NCBI GenBank assembly: GCA_045565015.1
Contig: JBJLGD010000033.1
Coordinates: forward strand, 56,641-120,640
From: GCA-2697345 sp045565015
GTDB taxonomy: Bacteria; Pseudomonadota; Alphaproteobacteria; Rhodobacterales; Rhodobacteraceae
Length of the DNA stretch: 64,000 bases
Reading direction: 5' to 3'
The position numbers were made by a program, and so were the translations under genes. The notes under the pieces are model-generated. The model ran no database searches. It was not told where the DNA came from and worked only from the letters and a program-made list of their open reading frames with translations. This document shows, piece by piece, positions 25,003 through 34,096 of the stretch; positions within the stretch are counted from its first letter, which is position 1, and every line of letters starts with the position of its first letter.

Positions 25003-25968
25003 CTATTTTTGTTTTGCAGGGTCTGAAAACTCCCCTTCAGGTCGATACTTCCATAAGTAGTCTGATAGAACTATTTCTAAACTGACGGGTTCAATATTTA
25101 AGTCGGTAAATGTTTTATTGGATGTTGAAACTATATTATCATTTGCTAAGTTCCGTACTTGATCACGGGTAATCGGCCCGCGTATAAGTCCAGCACTAAC
25201 AAACTTAATTGAATCAAAACTGGTACCAATTATATTTGCAGCCCAGAATGGTAGGTTTAAAATAATACGCCTTCGCATTATAACTGTTAACATTTTCTTC
25301 ATTAATTCAGAAAAAGATAATATCTCTGGTCCACCCAATTCGTAGATACCGGAAGTATGGGAACTCCTTAATGCTAAAACGGCTGCCTGAGCAACATCGT
25401 CTACATATACAGGTTGAAATTTAGTATTACCACCTACAATCGGCAAAACTGGAGACATCCTAGCCATTGAAGCAAAACGGTTAAAAAAGTTATCCTCAAA
25501 ACCAAAAACTATTGAGGGTCTGAGTATTATTGCACTTGAAAAATGCTTCAAAACGTTCACCTCTCCATAACCCTTAGACTCAGAGTATTTACTTACACTG
25601 TGAATATCTGCACCAATAGCTGATAGATGAATAAGTCTTTTTACTCTAAGCTCATTTGCAATCCGGGCCACAAGCTCAGCCCCTTTATTTTGAACAACAT
25701 CAAATTTATTTTTCCCCAAAGATTCTAAAATACCTACACAATTTATTACGTAATCCGCACCACTCATAGCTGATCTAATACTCTCTTCATTTCTTATATT
25801 ACATAAAATTGGTTCGACCTGCCCTACCGAACCGTAGGTTTTTAAAAATATCGCCTCATTGGGTCTTCGAGATGCTACTCGGACACGATACCCATCTCTT
25901 GCCAGTTTTTGAACAATATAACGTCCAATGAACCCCCCACCACCATATACTGTCACAAGGTTACTCAT
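25003..25968 (-). CDS. NDUFA9-like NAD(P)-binding protein
   Basis: An atypical SDR of about 321 residues, related to the complex I subunit NDUFA9. The N-terminal Rossmann motif is VTVYGGGGFIGRYIVQKL; ADYVINCVGIL, RLIHLSAIGAD, the ILRPSIVFGFEDNFFNRF segment and QPVYVDDVAQA are typical of the group. In alphaproteobacteria it often lies beside uppP, as here. Its role (complex I assembly or lipid/quinone binding) is unproven. The start is set at the ATG of MSNLV, with TGGAGA upstream; a TTG 15 nt earlier is possible. Confidence 0.85.
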   Translation of the reverse strand: MSNLVTVYGGGGFIGRYIVQKLARDGYRVRVASRRPNEAIFLKTYGSVGQVEPILCNIRNEESIRSAMSGADYVINCVGILESLGKNKFDVVQNKGAELVARIANELRVKRLIHLSAIGADIHSVSKYSESKGYGEVNVLKHFSSAIILRPSIVFGFEDNFFNRFASMARMSPVLPIVGGNTKFQPVYVDDVAQAAVLALRSSHTSGIYELGGPEILSFSELMKKMLTVIMRRRIILNLPFWAANIIGTSFDSIKFVSAGLIRGPITRDQVRNLANDNIVSTSNKTFTDLNIEPVSLEIVLSDYLWKYRPEGEFSDPAKQK

Positions 25969-26054
25969 GGTTAATTTCTCCAATTTCTTTATTTCTAGTC
26001 ACTTACCTCCTAAAAGAAGCCCAAACAAGCGATAAAAAACGTATTTGACTACCC

Positions 26055-26072
26055 TTTCCTTTGCAAAGGAAA
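26055..26072. promoter_or_regulatory. Perfect 18-bp palindrome upstream of yghU
   Basis: TTTCCTTTGCAAAGGAAA reads the same on both strands. It lies in the 215-bp divergent region between the NDUFA9-like gene and yghU, 112 bp before the yghU start. It does not sit at the end of any gene, so an operator is more likely than a terminator, although the following AAATTTTATT leaves hairpin formation possible. No regulator gene is adjacent. Confidence 0.45.
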
Positions 26073-26183
26073 ATTTTATTGAGAATTGGGGTATTGTTAA
26101 AATTATTTTTTCTACTAATTCTTAATTTTGAAAATTTTGTATTAATACATTATTAAAAAATTATTTTATTTAAGGAGTAATTC

Positions 26184-27047
26184 ATGAAAAAAATCCCGGA
26201 ATATTTCCCACCAGATGTCTGGAGTTGGAAAAAGGAAAGTGGTGGGGAGTTCTCCAAAATAAATCGTCCAACTTCAGGGAAAACTCATGATCAAGCTCTC
26301 CCTACTGGGACGCATCCACTCCAGCTGTACTCTTTAGCAACTCCAAATGGCGTTAAAGTCACAATTTTCCTAGAGGAGCTTTTAGCCAATGGTTATTTAG
26401 AAGCTGAATATGACGCATGGTTGATAAAAATTAATGGAATGCAATTTAGTAGTGGGTTTGTAGATATTAATCCAAACTCAAAAATTCCAGCACTCGTCGA
26501 TCAGACAACCACACAACCAACAAGAGTGTTTGAGTCCGGCGCCATACTACTCTATTTAGCCGAAAAATTTAAGTTCATGATACCGACTAGTAGTTCAAAA
26601 AAAGCCGAATGTTTATCATGGTTATTTTGGCAAATGGGAAGTGCCCCATACTTAGGGGGTGGGTTTGGTCATTTTTATAAATATGCTCCAAAAAAAATTG
26701 AATACCCAATAAATAGATACACTATGGAAGTAAAAAGACAGCTTGATGTCCTTAATAATAACCTAAAAGAGAGGAAATACATAGCTGGACCAATGTATAC
26801 AATTTCAGATATTGCTATCTGGGCATGGTACGGGCAGTTAGTACTTGGAAAGTTATACAATGCTAGTGATTTTCTAGAAGTGGGCTCATACAGAAATATT
26901 ATTGAGTGGGCTAACAGAATATATGAACGCCCATCCGTGAAACGAGGTTTAATGGTAAATAAAACTAGTGGTAATTTAGAAGAGCAGGTAAAAGAGCGGC
27001 ATAGTTCACAAGATTTTGACGGTAAAAAACTTTCTACAAGTGAGTAA
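26184..27047 (+). CDS. yghU: YghU-type glutathione-dependent disulfide oxidoreductase
   Basis: A 287-residue member of the Nu-class GST family, which reduces disulfides and peroxides using two glutathione molecules. The N-terminal PPDVWSW, the TGTHPLQLYSLATPNGVKVT thioredoxin-fold start with its catalytic Asn/Thr region, and ESGAILLYLAEKF are distinctive; the C-terminal all-helical domain has YTISDIAIWAWYG. AAGGAG precedes the ATG. It is followed closely by a small zinc-ribbon-like gene. Confidence 0.93.
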   Translation: MKKIPEYFPPDVWSWKKESGGEFSKINRPTSGKTHDQALPTGTHPLQLYSLATPNGVKVTIFLEELLANGYLEAEYDAWLIKINGMQFSSGFVDINPNSKIPALVDQTTTQPTRVFESGAILLYLAEKFKFMIPTSSSKKAECLSWLFWQMGSAPYLGGGFGHFYKYAPKKIEYPINRYTMEVKRQLDVLNNNLKERKYIAGPMYTISDIAIWAWYGQLVLGKLYNASDFLEVGSYRNIIEWANRIYERPSVKRGLMVNKTSGNLEEQVKERHSSQDFDGKKLSTSE

Positions 27048-27075
27048 AAAACTCAAACACAATAAGAAGCAAAAA

Positions 27076-27234
27076 ATGAAAAAATCTAATTTGCCAGAAA
27101 AAAATTGTGTAATATGCAATCGACCCTTTAGCTGGAGGAAGAAGTGGCAAACTGTTTGGTCAGAAGTTAAATATTGCTCTAAACGATGTCAAAATCTATC
27201 AAAATCTCGTAAATCTTCACAAAGCTTTAAATGA
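27076..27234 (+). CDS. DUF2256 small cysteine-rich protein
   Basis: A protein of about 52 residues with the DUF2256 pattern: KNCVICNRPFSWRKKW, then VKYCSKRCQN. The two CxxC-like pairs probably bind one zinc. Function is unknown. Start chosen at the ATG of MKKSNLPEK behind AAGAAG; upstream TTG 27016 and GTG 27040 would overlap yghU. It may share the yghU message. Confidence 0.82.
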   Translation: MKKSNLPEKNCVICNRPFSWRKKWQTVWSEVKYCSKRCQNLSKSRKSSQSFK

Positions 27235-27247
27235 ACTTTTAACACAA

Positions 27248-27661
27248 CTAATATTTTATCTTTAACAATTTCCGTGTGTAGTAAACAGCAAAAGTGGCCG
27301 ATGAAGCGGTCAAGATACCTCCCCACAGCATATCCACCAATACGACATGAATAGACCAACCAGTAAGAGTTGCCATATTAGTTAAGTTATATGTGCCATA
27401 CGCAACAAAACCAAAAATAAACCCATTAAAGAACACTTTTTTTATAAATCTTCCCTCTAAAGCGGGTATCACTACCAAAATATTAACTCCAATCGGATAA
27501 ATCAGATAAAATAATGCTGCTATTAATATAATGGGATCTTCCCTAAGAAGGTCTCCAATATTTGGTTGATAAAAATAGGGAACTGCCTGCGATAACCAAA
27601 CTATATCTATTAGCAGAAAGATCACGGTCGTAGTTAGGTAAGAGATTAAAAAGGTTTTCAT
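27248..27661 (-). CDS. DUF2177 family membrane protein
   Basis: A 137-residue inner-membrane protein with about four helices (residues 5-25, 45-65, 75-95, 105-128). SYLTTTVIFLLIDIVWL, NGFIFGFVAYGTYNLTNMAT and DMLWGGILTASSATFAVYY match DUF2177. No function is known for the family. It converges on the DUF2256 gene. Confidence 0.88.
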   Translation of the reverse strand: MKTFLISYLTTTVIFLLIDIVWLSQAVPYFYQPNIGDLLREDPIILIAALFYLIYPIGVNILVVIPALEGRFIKKVFFNGFIFGFVAYGTYNLTNMATLTGWSIHVVLVDMLWGGILTASSATFAVYYTRKLLKIKY

Positions 27662-27696
27662 GATAAATAATATTTCTAAATTAAATTAAGCTATTA

Positions 27697-27745
27697 ATAC
27701 TATCATATAGTATCGAAAAGATTCTCAAAGCTATATTTATAGCTT
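27697..27745. promoter_or_regulatory. Two inverted repeats in DUF2177/DegT divergent region
   Basis: ATACTAT-CAT-ATAGTAT (27697-27713, 7-bp arms) and AAGCTATA-TT-TATAGCTT (27728-27745, 8-bp arms) lie in the 219-bp region between divergent genes. Because neither is at a gene end they are more likely operators or 5' leader hairpins than terminators. Base composition is AT-rich, so chance symmetry is possible. Confidence 0.3.
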
Positions 27746-27880
27746 GAAAAAATAAAATTATTTTGAAAAAAGGGTGAACAATAGATTTTGATCTTTTATT
27801 TGATTATAAAAAAACTTAGCCGTAAACTTTTTGATGCTTAAAATCTTTAAGTTCCATAAATAGTTTACTAGGAGTACAAA

Positions 27881-29032
27881 ATGAGTGGCATGAAAGAATT
27901 CGAACTGCTCAATGAAGATAAAGGCGTCCCTCTTTTTTATCCCCATGTGCCAAAGAATGCCATTAAGTATCTAACACGTTCCTTATCCACTAGATGGCTT
28001 GGGCAAGGGCCGATAGTTGATAAATTTGAAGCCGCTTTTAAAAAGAAGTTTTCTATTAAAGGAGGAGCTATTTCTGTGAATAGTGGTACGGCAGCACTCC
28101 ATTTAGCCTATATTTTGTCCGGCGTTGACGAAAACAGTGAGGTTATCTGTCCAGTATTTACATGTACGGCTACCAATCTACCCATTCTTTATCAAAAGGC
28201 AAAACCTATATTCTTCGATATTAATGAAGAAAATTTGAACGCCAACATGTTGGAAATAGAAAAGCTAATTACTCCTAAAACAAAAGCTATATGTGTTGTC
28301 GATTATGGTGGCGTACCAAATGATTACGCAAAGTTGAGAGATCTTTGTGATAAAAATAGCTTAAAATTAATAGCAGACTGCGCTCATTGTTTAGACGGAC
28401 AATATGCAGGTAAACCTATTACCGAATATGCAGATTTCACTATCTATTCGTTTCAAGCAATAAAAACTATAACGTCCGGAGATGGCGGGATGCTTATTAC
28501 CCGAGATGAAGAAATCGCTGAAAAAGCAAAGCGAATAAGATGGTTTGGTATAAATCGAGTCGACAAACAAAAAGGCATTTGGGAAAATGATGTGACTGAA
28601 CTCGGTTTTAAATACCATATGAATGATCTTTCTGCATGCATAGGCCTCGCCTCATTAGAAGAGTTTGAATATATCCAGTCTCACAGAAGATCTCTTGGGA
28701 AACACTATTTAACCCAACTAGAAGAATTATCAGAAAATATCATCGAAAAATCTTTAATCTTAGATCAATTTACTCCATGGCTGATAACAATAGATACAAA
28801 AGGTTTCCGCGTCGAACTTATGAAATATCTTCGGTCGAACGGTATAGAATCTGCTCAGGTCCATTATAGAAATGATCGATATAGTGTGTTTAAGCCCTTT
28901 ATTGATAGAGTTTTCCCAAACATGGACGCTATAGAAAATAACTATCTGGTTTTGCCTTTACACACTAAGGTTTCAAAAGATCAGGTAACAAGAATCTGTA
29001 AATTGGTTAAGACCTTCTATGCAGATATCTGA
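27881..29032 (+). CDS. DegT/DnrJ/EryC1/StrS family sugar aminotransferase
   Basis: A 383-residue PLP enzyme that transaminates keto-sugar nucleotides for surface glycans. It shows WLGQGPIVDKFEAAF, ISVNSGTAALHLAYIL (PLP phosphate site), LIADCAHCLDG (ring-contact Asp) and the internal aldimine Lys in YSFQAIKTITSGDGGML; the C-terminus has SAQVHYRNDRY and LVLPLHTKVSKDQV. AGGAG precedes the ATG. With the FkbM and GT2 genes next door it belongs to a small surface-sugar set. Confidence 0.92.
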   Translation: MSGMKEFELLNEDKGVPLFYPHVPKNAIKYLTRSLSTRWLGQGPIVDKFEAAFKKKFSIKGGAISVNSGTAALHLAYILSGVDENSEVICPVFTCTATNLPILYQKAKPIFFDINEENLNANMLEIEKLITPKTKAICVVDYGGVPNDYAKLRDLCDKNSLKLIADCAHCLDGQYAGKPITEYADFTIYSFQAIKTITSGDGGMLITRDEEIAEKAKRIRWFGINRVDKQKGIWENDVTELGFKYHMNDLSACIGLASLEEFEYIQSHRRSLGKHYLTQLEELSENIIEKSLILDQFTPWLITIDTKGFRVELMKYLRSNGIESAQVHYRNDRYSVFKPFIDRVFPNMDAIENNYLVLPLHTKVSKDQVTRICKLVKTFYADI

Positions 29033-29092
29033 AAGGATTATTTCTGCACTTGTTATTAATCCAAAAACCGGGGAACTATAGTCTATTAAATT

Positions 29093-29854
29093 TTACTTAG
29101 CAGGACCTTTAAACAATAGGACATCTCCTGATCTATCTAAAATTTTTAAACCTTTTTCTGATAATATATTAAAAAAATCTTCTTCGTTTAACCCTAAAGA
29201 TCTATAAATTCTTGTTCTCATTCCAATTACAGCAAATGATAAATTTTTAAAAGTATCTCTATGTTCTTTTTTAAACATATCATACTCTGCGCCCTCAATA
29301 TCACAAATTAATACATAAGGAACTCCACCTGGCAGTTTTTCAACAAGAGTTCTTAATTCAACCTTTTCGACTTCGTAGTAAACCTCATCACTGAGTTTGC
29401 TGATTCTACCCGTATGTGAGTTTATTCCTTTTGTGAACCCAACTTTAGCAGTTGGTGCATATGAAACAGCCTTACAAATTATCTCAGTTTCAGTCGTATT
29501 CGAATGAATACATGCATTATTTTTACAAATATTAATTAGTTCAGGATTCGCCTCTACTATTATATGCTTTGCTAATGGTCCAATGATACTTCTGGTAATA
29601 CCTGAAACGATACCGAGCGATCCACCCAATTCCACCACATTCACTCCTTCTTCCAAAATGCGTTTGAGGAATCTGATTTCGTCACTTTCGTAGCTACGGC
29701 CTTTGGCAAGTATATATCTAATATTTGGTTCGATAGTAAGAGGGACATAAAATTTAATACCATCAACTACAAAGTAGTTTTCGTATTTTCTTGAATATTT
29801 ATCTGCAATAATTTTTCTCTTGAGGTCTCTTAGAAAAGTTGCAGGGTTAAACAT
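29093..29854 (-). CDS. FkbM family methyltransferase
   Basis: A 253-residue SAM-dependent O-methyltransferase of the FkbM fold. Motif I is NVVELGGSLGIVSGI (about residue 70), followed by HIIVEANPELINICKNN and ICDIEGAEYDMFKKE (about 170), all typical. Members methylate sugar hydroxyls in surface glycans or natural products. It is divergent from the GT2 gene and converges on the DegT gene. Confidence 0.88.
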   Translation of the reverse strand: MFNPATFLRDLKRKIIADKYSRKYENYFVVDGIKFYVPLTIEPNIRYILAKGRSYESDEIRFLKRILEEGVNVVELGGSLGIVSGITRSIIGPLAKHIIVEANPELINICKNNACIHSNTTETEIICKAVSYAPTAKVGFTKGINSHTGRISKLSDEVYYEVEKVELRTLVEKLPGGVPYVLICDIEGAEYDMFKKEHRDTFKNLSFAVIGMRTRIYRSLGLNEEDFFNILSEKGLKILDRSGDVLLFKGPAK

Positions 29855-30026
29855 AGTACCTATTTATCCTTATATTTTTGAATTAAAATTCATATCCATG
29901 TTAAGTTTTTTTATAGATCAATTGAAAACTATGGTACTACAATTATAAAAATTTAATTCATAAATTATTTTTATATTTACTTAGGAAATTATAAATATAT
30001 TAAGAAATACATTTCAAGGAGTTATC

Positions 30027-30872
30027 TTGTCCAGTAAAATAAGTATTGTAACTGTATCCTATAATAGCATGGCCGTTTTACCCAAAATGCTGGCATCCAT
30101 GCCAAGTAATACACCAGTAATCATTATTGATAATTCGTCAAAAGATACAAATAGTCTGAAAGCGTTAGCTAAAGACACAAAATCAATTCTAATACTTAAT
30201 TCAGAGAATAAAGGTTTTGGAGAAGCCTGCAATCAAGGGGCTCAGATAGCAGAAACTGAGTTTATTCTTTTTTTGAATCCGGATACAGTAATTCAACCAG
30301 ATACCTTACTAAATCTTGAAAAAGCTGCTCAAAAGTACCCTAACGCGTTCGCTATTAATCCTAGGATTATCAAACCTAATGGAAAATCATATTTTAAGCG
30401 AAGTAGTCACCTAATTAAACGATCACAATGGATGAACAGAACACCCCCAACCTGTGATACAATCGTAAATATCCTTTCCGGTGCCGCTTTTTTTGTTCGG
30501 GCTAAACCTTTTAAAAATATTGGTGGTTGGGATAGAAATATATTTATGTATCATGAAGAAGATGACTTATGTTTGAGGTTTCAGGAAATTGGCGGTGAAC
30601 TAATGGTTATCCCCTCAGCTATTGTAAGACACATTAGAGGTGCTTCAAGTCCACCATCCAAAGAAATCGCTTATCTGAAAGGGTGGCATATGGGGAAATC
30701 CAGAATTTATTCAACTACTAAATATGAAATTCCTTGGGCGAAGTCTCGGGCATTATTTGATTCTCTGCTCCAAATTTTGTCACCTATAAATATTATATCA
30801 GCTAGAAAAAGGGCAAAAAACTGGGGCTACATCCAAGGAATTCTACGAGGCATCAAAATTTACTCTAAATGA
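30027..30872 (+). CDS. Glycosyltransferase family 2 (rhamnosyltransferase-like)
   Basis: A 281-residue GT-A enzyme. It has ISIVTVSYNSMAVLPKML, VIIIDNSSKD, NKGFGEACNQGAQIAETEF, the metal motif LFLNPDTVI and LSGAAFFVRAKPFKNIGGWD followed by MYHEEDDLCLR, a pattern of rhamnosyl- and related transferases. It starts with TTG behind AAGGAG. It likely adds a sugar to a lipid-linked glycan. Confidence 0.9.
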   Translation: MSSKISIVTVSYNSMAVLPKMLASMPSNTPVIIIDNSSKDTNSLKALAKDTKSILILNSENKGFGEACNQGAQIAETEFILFLNPDTVIQPDTLLNLEKAAQKYPNAFAINPRIIKPNGKSYFKRSSHLIKRSQWMNRTPPTCDTIVNILSGAAFFVRAKPFKNIGGWDRNIFMYHEEDDLCLRFQEIGGELMVIPSAIVRHIRGASSPPSKEIAYLKGWHMGKSRIYSTTKYEIPWAKSRALFDSLLQILSPINIISARKRAKNWGYIQGILRGIKIYSK

Positions 30873-30964
30873 GTACTTACTTTCTAGATTAACTTTACAA
30901 TTTATAAGTATTACTCCAATTTCTATGATAAATTAAAAGTTAGTTTTTGAAATAGGTTAAAAAT

Positions 30965-31516
30965 ATGCATCAGAAAATATTAAACTTTTGGTTCAAAGAA
31001 TCAACATCTGAACAGTGGTTCACCAAAGATTCAAACTTTGACAGGCAAATCAAAGTTAAATTTTTAAAAATCGTTGAGCTAGCCATCATAGGTAAACTTG
31101 ATGATTGGGCAAATGACCCGTATTCATGTTTAGCCCTGATAATAACACTAGATCAGTTTCCAAGAAACTTATTTAGGAATAATAAGTTATCCTTCGAGAA
31201 TGATCCTAAAGCACTAAGATTTTGTAAACACGCCATCGAGAATGCTTTTATTGAACAATTAGCAGGCGAGGAACGATTATTCGCTCTATTACCCTTAATA
31301 CATAGTGAAGACATTAAAGATCATGATCTGGCTAATAAGGTTTTAGAAAAGTACTTATTAGAATTACCCAGCTTTGAACGTACAAAAAAAGCTTGGAATG
31401 ATCATACGAGGGTAATTAAACGTTTTGGACATTATCCTCATCGGAACAAAATATTAAGGCGAAAAAGCTCAGAAGAGGAAATCGCTTTTCTGAAAGAACC
31501 TAATTCATCATGGTAA
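30965..31516 (+). CDS. DUF924 family protein
   Basis: A 183-residue soluble helical protein. LNFWFKESTSEQWFTKDSNF, then LDQFPRNLFR and FGHYPHRNKILRRKSSEEE are the family hallmarks. The fold resembles tetratricopeptide-like helical repeats; no enzyme activity is established. It lies 26 nt upstream of the dioxygenase gene, so cotranscription is possible. Confidence 0.9.
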   Translation: MHQKILNFWFKESTSEQWFTKDSNFDRQIKVKFLKIVELAIIGKLDDWANDPYSCLALIITLDQFPRNLFRNNKLSFENDPKALRFCKHAIENAFIEQLAGEERLFALLPLIHSEDIKDHDLANKVLEKYLLELPSFERTKKAWNDHTRVIKRFGHYPHRNKILRRKSSEEEIAFLKEPNSSW

Positions 31517-31542
31517 TTTATAAATTATTTTAGGAAAATTAT

Positions 31543-32553
31543 ATGAAGGAAAGTAACTTAACTGGTAAGTGGAAAGTATCAGACCTAAAAAAAAATACAA
31601 ACTGGCTTTTTGAACTGGATAGCGACGACCAAAAAGAACTCGTAGCGGCTACAAATCTTGCTCTAACATCAGAAAAGGATTTGTTTGATATTAATTCCGA
31701 TGATTTTCCGTTAAACGGGTTAATAAATAAAATTGAATCTGCAAAAAAGCAAGTAGAACAAGGTTTAGGCTTTGTACTATTTCGCAATTTACCTGTTAAT
31801 CACTTTGATGATAATGGCATTAAAGTGATGTTTTGGGGAATTGGGCAGTATTTAGGTTTTCCAGAACCACAAGATAAAGCTGGTGCTCTACTTCATGTTG
31901 TTACGGATACTGGTGCAACAGTCAGGGACTCAGATAATGTGAGAGGTTTTCAGACTAACCAAGAGTTACAATTTCATACTGATGGAGGTGATGCTTTTGG
32001 ATTATTATGTGTTCGACCTGCAAAAAAAGGTGGCCTATCAAAACTTGTTTCTTCTGTTGCTATTTTTAAAGAAATAGAGCGTATACGTCCAGATTTAGCG
32101 CTTGAGTTACAGGAAAAATTCTATTTCGACACTCGAGCCCAAAACCCAAATGAAAGTAAGTACCAGTGTGTCCCATTATTTATTAAGCATGATGGCTTAG
32201 TATCTGCATTATACAAACGACAGTACATTGAGACGGCTCAACGTTTTTCAGAAGTTCCAAAACTAACAAAAAAACAAATTGAGGCACTTAATATGGTCGA
32301 CAGCCTTTGTAACAACGAAGAGTTTTGTTTTGATATTCAATTGAAGTCGGGGGATATGGAGGTTGCACATAATGCCACAACTTTCCATTCACGTGAGAAC
32401 TATGAGGACTATGATGATGTAAACAAAAGGCGTTGTATGTTTAGATTGTGGCTTTCCTTAAAAGGTGGGCGCCCACTCCCAGATGTCTATGAACATACCA
32501 GAGAATGGGGACCAACATTCAATCGTAGAAAAAATGGTGGGGTTAAGAAATAA
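31543..32553 (+). CDS. TauD/TfdA family Fe(II)/2-oxoglutarate dioxygenase
   Basis: A 336-residue non-haem iron oxygenase that couples 2-oxoglutarate decarboxylation to substrate hydroxylation. The iron site is FHTDGGDAFGLL (His and Asp, about residues 145-147) with the distal His in VAHNATTFHSRENY (about 283) and the 2-oxoglutarate Arg in RRCMFRLWLSL. GFVLFRNLPV is a typical N-terminal strand. The substrate is unknown; the ALDH gene starts inside its stop (TAATG), so the product is likely turned into an aldehyde. AGGAAAATTATATG gives the ribosome site. Confidence 0.87.
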   Translation: MKESNLTGKWKVSDLKKNTNWLFELDSDDQKELVAATNLALTSEKDLFDINSDDFPLNGLINKIESAKKQVEQGLGFVLFRNLPVNHFDDNGIKVMFWGIGQYLGFPEPQDKAGALLHVVTDTGATVRDSDNVRGFQTNQELQFHTDGGDAFGLLCVRPAKKGGLSKLVSSVAIFKEIERIRPDLALELQEKFYFDTRAQNPNESKYQCVPLFIKHDGLVSALYKRQYIETAQRFSEVPKLTKKQIEALNMVDSLCNNEEFCFDIQLKSGDMEVAHNATTFHSRENYEDYDDVNKRRCMFRLWLSLKGGRPLPDVYEHTREWGPTFNRRKNGGVKK

Positions 32554-34043
32554 TGCTTGATCAGGAAAATATTGATAAGTTTCGTAATATATCTATTGGC
32601 CCTAATCGTCATATTATCGACGGTAACCTGTGCCCCTCTATTTCTGGAAAAACTAGTGATGTTTTATCCCCGCTCAATGGAAAAATTCTATGTTCTATTT
32701 CTTCTGGCGATGAGCGAGATGTACAACTTGCGGTACAAGCTGCACGTAAGTCCTTCACTGATCGTCGTTGGTCTGGACAAACACCTAATATGCGAAAAAA
32801 GATTATGCATAAATGGGCCGATCTTATAGAAGCTGAAACTCTAAAGCTTTGTATTCTGGGAGTAAGAGATAACGGAACGAATATATCAATGGCTATAAAG
32901 GCGGAAGTCGGATCTGCTATATCTACTATCCGGTATTATGCGGAAGCTATCGATAAAATTTATGGTCAAATTACACCGAACGTAGAAGGTACTCTGGGTT
33001 TGATACATAAAGAACCGGTAGGAGTTGTTGCTGTAATTGTTCCATGGAATTTTCCTCTAATGATTGGTGCATGGAAATTAGGCCCGGCAATTGCGGCAGG
33101 AAACTCTGTGATCTTAAAGCCAGCAGAGAGCGCATCTCTTGCTTTATTACGTATTTCAGAACTCGCACTTGAAGCAGGGCTACCTCCAGGTGTTTTAAAT
33201 GTAGTAACTGGAAAAGGGTCAATTGTAGGAGAAAGTTTGGCCTTATCAAACGATATAGATGTGATCGTATTTACTGGCTCTGGATATGTAGGTCGTCAGC
33301 TATTACAAAACTCTGCAAACTCAAATTTAAAAAGATGTTATCTTGAACTTGGAGGAAAATCACCAAACATCATATTTAATGATGTAAAAGATATAATAAA
33401 AGCTGCTAAGATCTCAGCAACAGGTATTTTTCGAAATTCTGGGCAAGTATGTATAGCTGGATCACGTCTTTTGATCCAGAATGATATATATGACGATTTC
33501 ATGGTAGAGATGGCCAAGTTTTCAGCTGATATATCACCAGGGGATCCACTAAATATGAATTCTTCATCTGGGGCGATAAATAACTTAAACCAGTTAGAGC
33601 AAAACCTAAAGTTTGTTGATATAGCCCAAAAAGAAGGTGGCAATTTATACATGGGAGGGCACCGTGTAATGCAGGACACGGGGGGTTATTTTATGGAACC
33701 AACAATTATAACCAACGTTAAGGTGTCAGATAGTATAGCACAAAAGGAGGTATTCGGTCCAGTGCTAGCAGTTAGCACATTCGAAACCGAAGAGGAAGCA
33801 ATTGGTTTAGCAAATAGTACTGATTATGGATTAGCAGCAGGCGTGTGGACTTCTGATTTAAGCCGTGCTCATAGAATGGTACGGAATATAAAGTCAGGAC
33901 TTGTTCATGTTAATACATACGGGGGATCTGACTTAACAATACCATTGGGTGGGGTAAAACAATCTGGGAATGGTTATGATAAATCACTGCACGCTTTTGA
34001 TAAATATCTAAACCTAAAATCTGCTTGGATTCAGTTAGAATAA
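32553..34043 (+). CDS. Aldehyde dehydrogenase (NAD(P)-dependent)
   Basis: A 496-residue ALDH-superfamily enzyme. It shows VAVIVPWNFPLMIGAWKLGP and KPAESASLALLRISELALEA, VIVFTGSGYVGRQL (cofactor site), the active-site Glu in CYLELGGKSPNIIF and the catalytic Cys in NSGQVCIAGSRLL; EVFGPVLAV follows. It is translationally coupled to the dioxygenase, so the pair probably hydroxylates and then oxidises one substrate. Possible substrates include amino- or betaine-aldehydes, but this is inference. Confidence 0.93.
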   Translation: MLDQENIDKFRNISIGPNRHIIDGNLCPSISGKTSDVLSPLNGKILCSISSGDERDVQLAVQAARKSFTDRRWSGQTPNMRKKIMHKWADLIEAETLKLCILGVRDNGTNISMAIKAEVGSAISTIRYYAEAIDKIYGQITPNVEGTLGLIHKEPVGVVAVIVPWNFPLMIGAWKLGPAIAAGNSVILKPAESASLALLRISELALEAGLPPGVLNVVTGKGSIVGESLALSNDIDVIVFTGSGYVGRQLLQNSANSNLKRCYLELGGKSPNIIFNDVKDIIKAAKISATGIFRNSGQVCIAGSRLLIQNDIYDDFMVEMAKFSADISPGDPLNMNSSSGAINNLNQLEQNLKFVDIAQKEGGNLYMGGHRVMQDTGGYFMEPTIITNVKVSDSIAQKEVFGPVLAVSTFETEEEAIGLANSTDYGLAAGVWTSDLSRAHRMVRNIKSGLVHVNTYGGSDLTIPLGGVKQSGNGYDKSLHAFDKYLNLKSAWIQLE

Positions 34044-34051
34044 ATAATTAC

Positions 34052-34096
34052 TTAAAAGCTAAAAAAATACTGCTATATTATCTAATATGCTTTTAA
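34052..34096. terminator. Possible bidirectional terminator between ALDH and MFS genes
   Basis: In the 49-bp convergent gap, TTAAAAGC (34052-34059) pairs with GCTTTTAA (34089-34096), enclosing a second hairpin ATATTA-TC-TAATAT (34075-34088). The outer stem spans the MFS stop codon. Weak GC content makes this an uncertain terminator. Confidence 0.35.

Noticed and set aside
29035..29062. GGATTA...TAATCC pair after the DegT gene as a terminator
   Set aside because: Six-bp stem with a 16-nt loop and no T-run; too weak to call.
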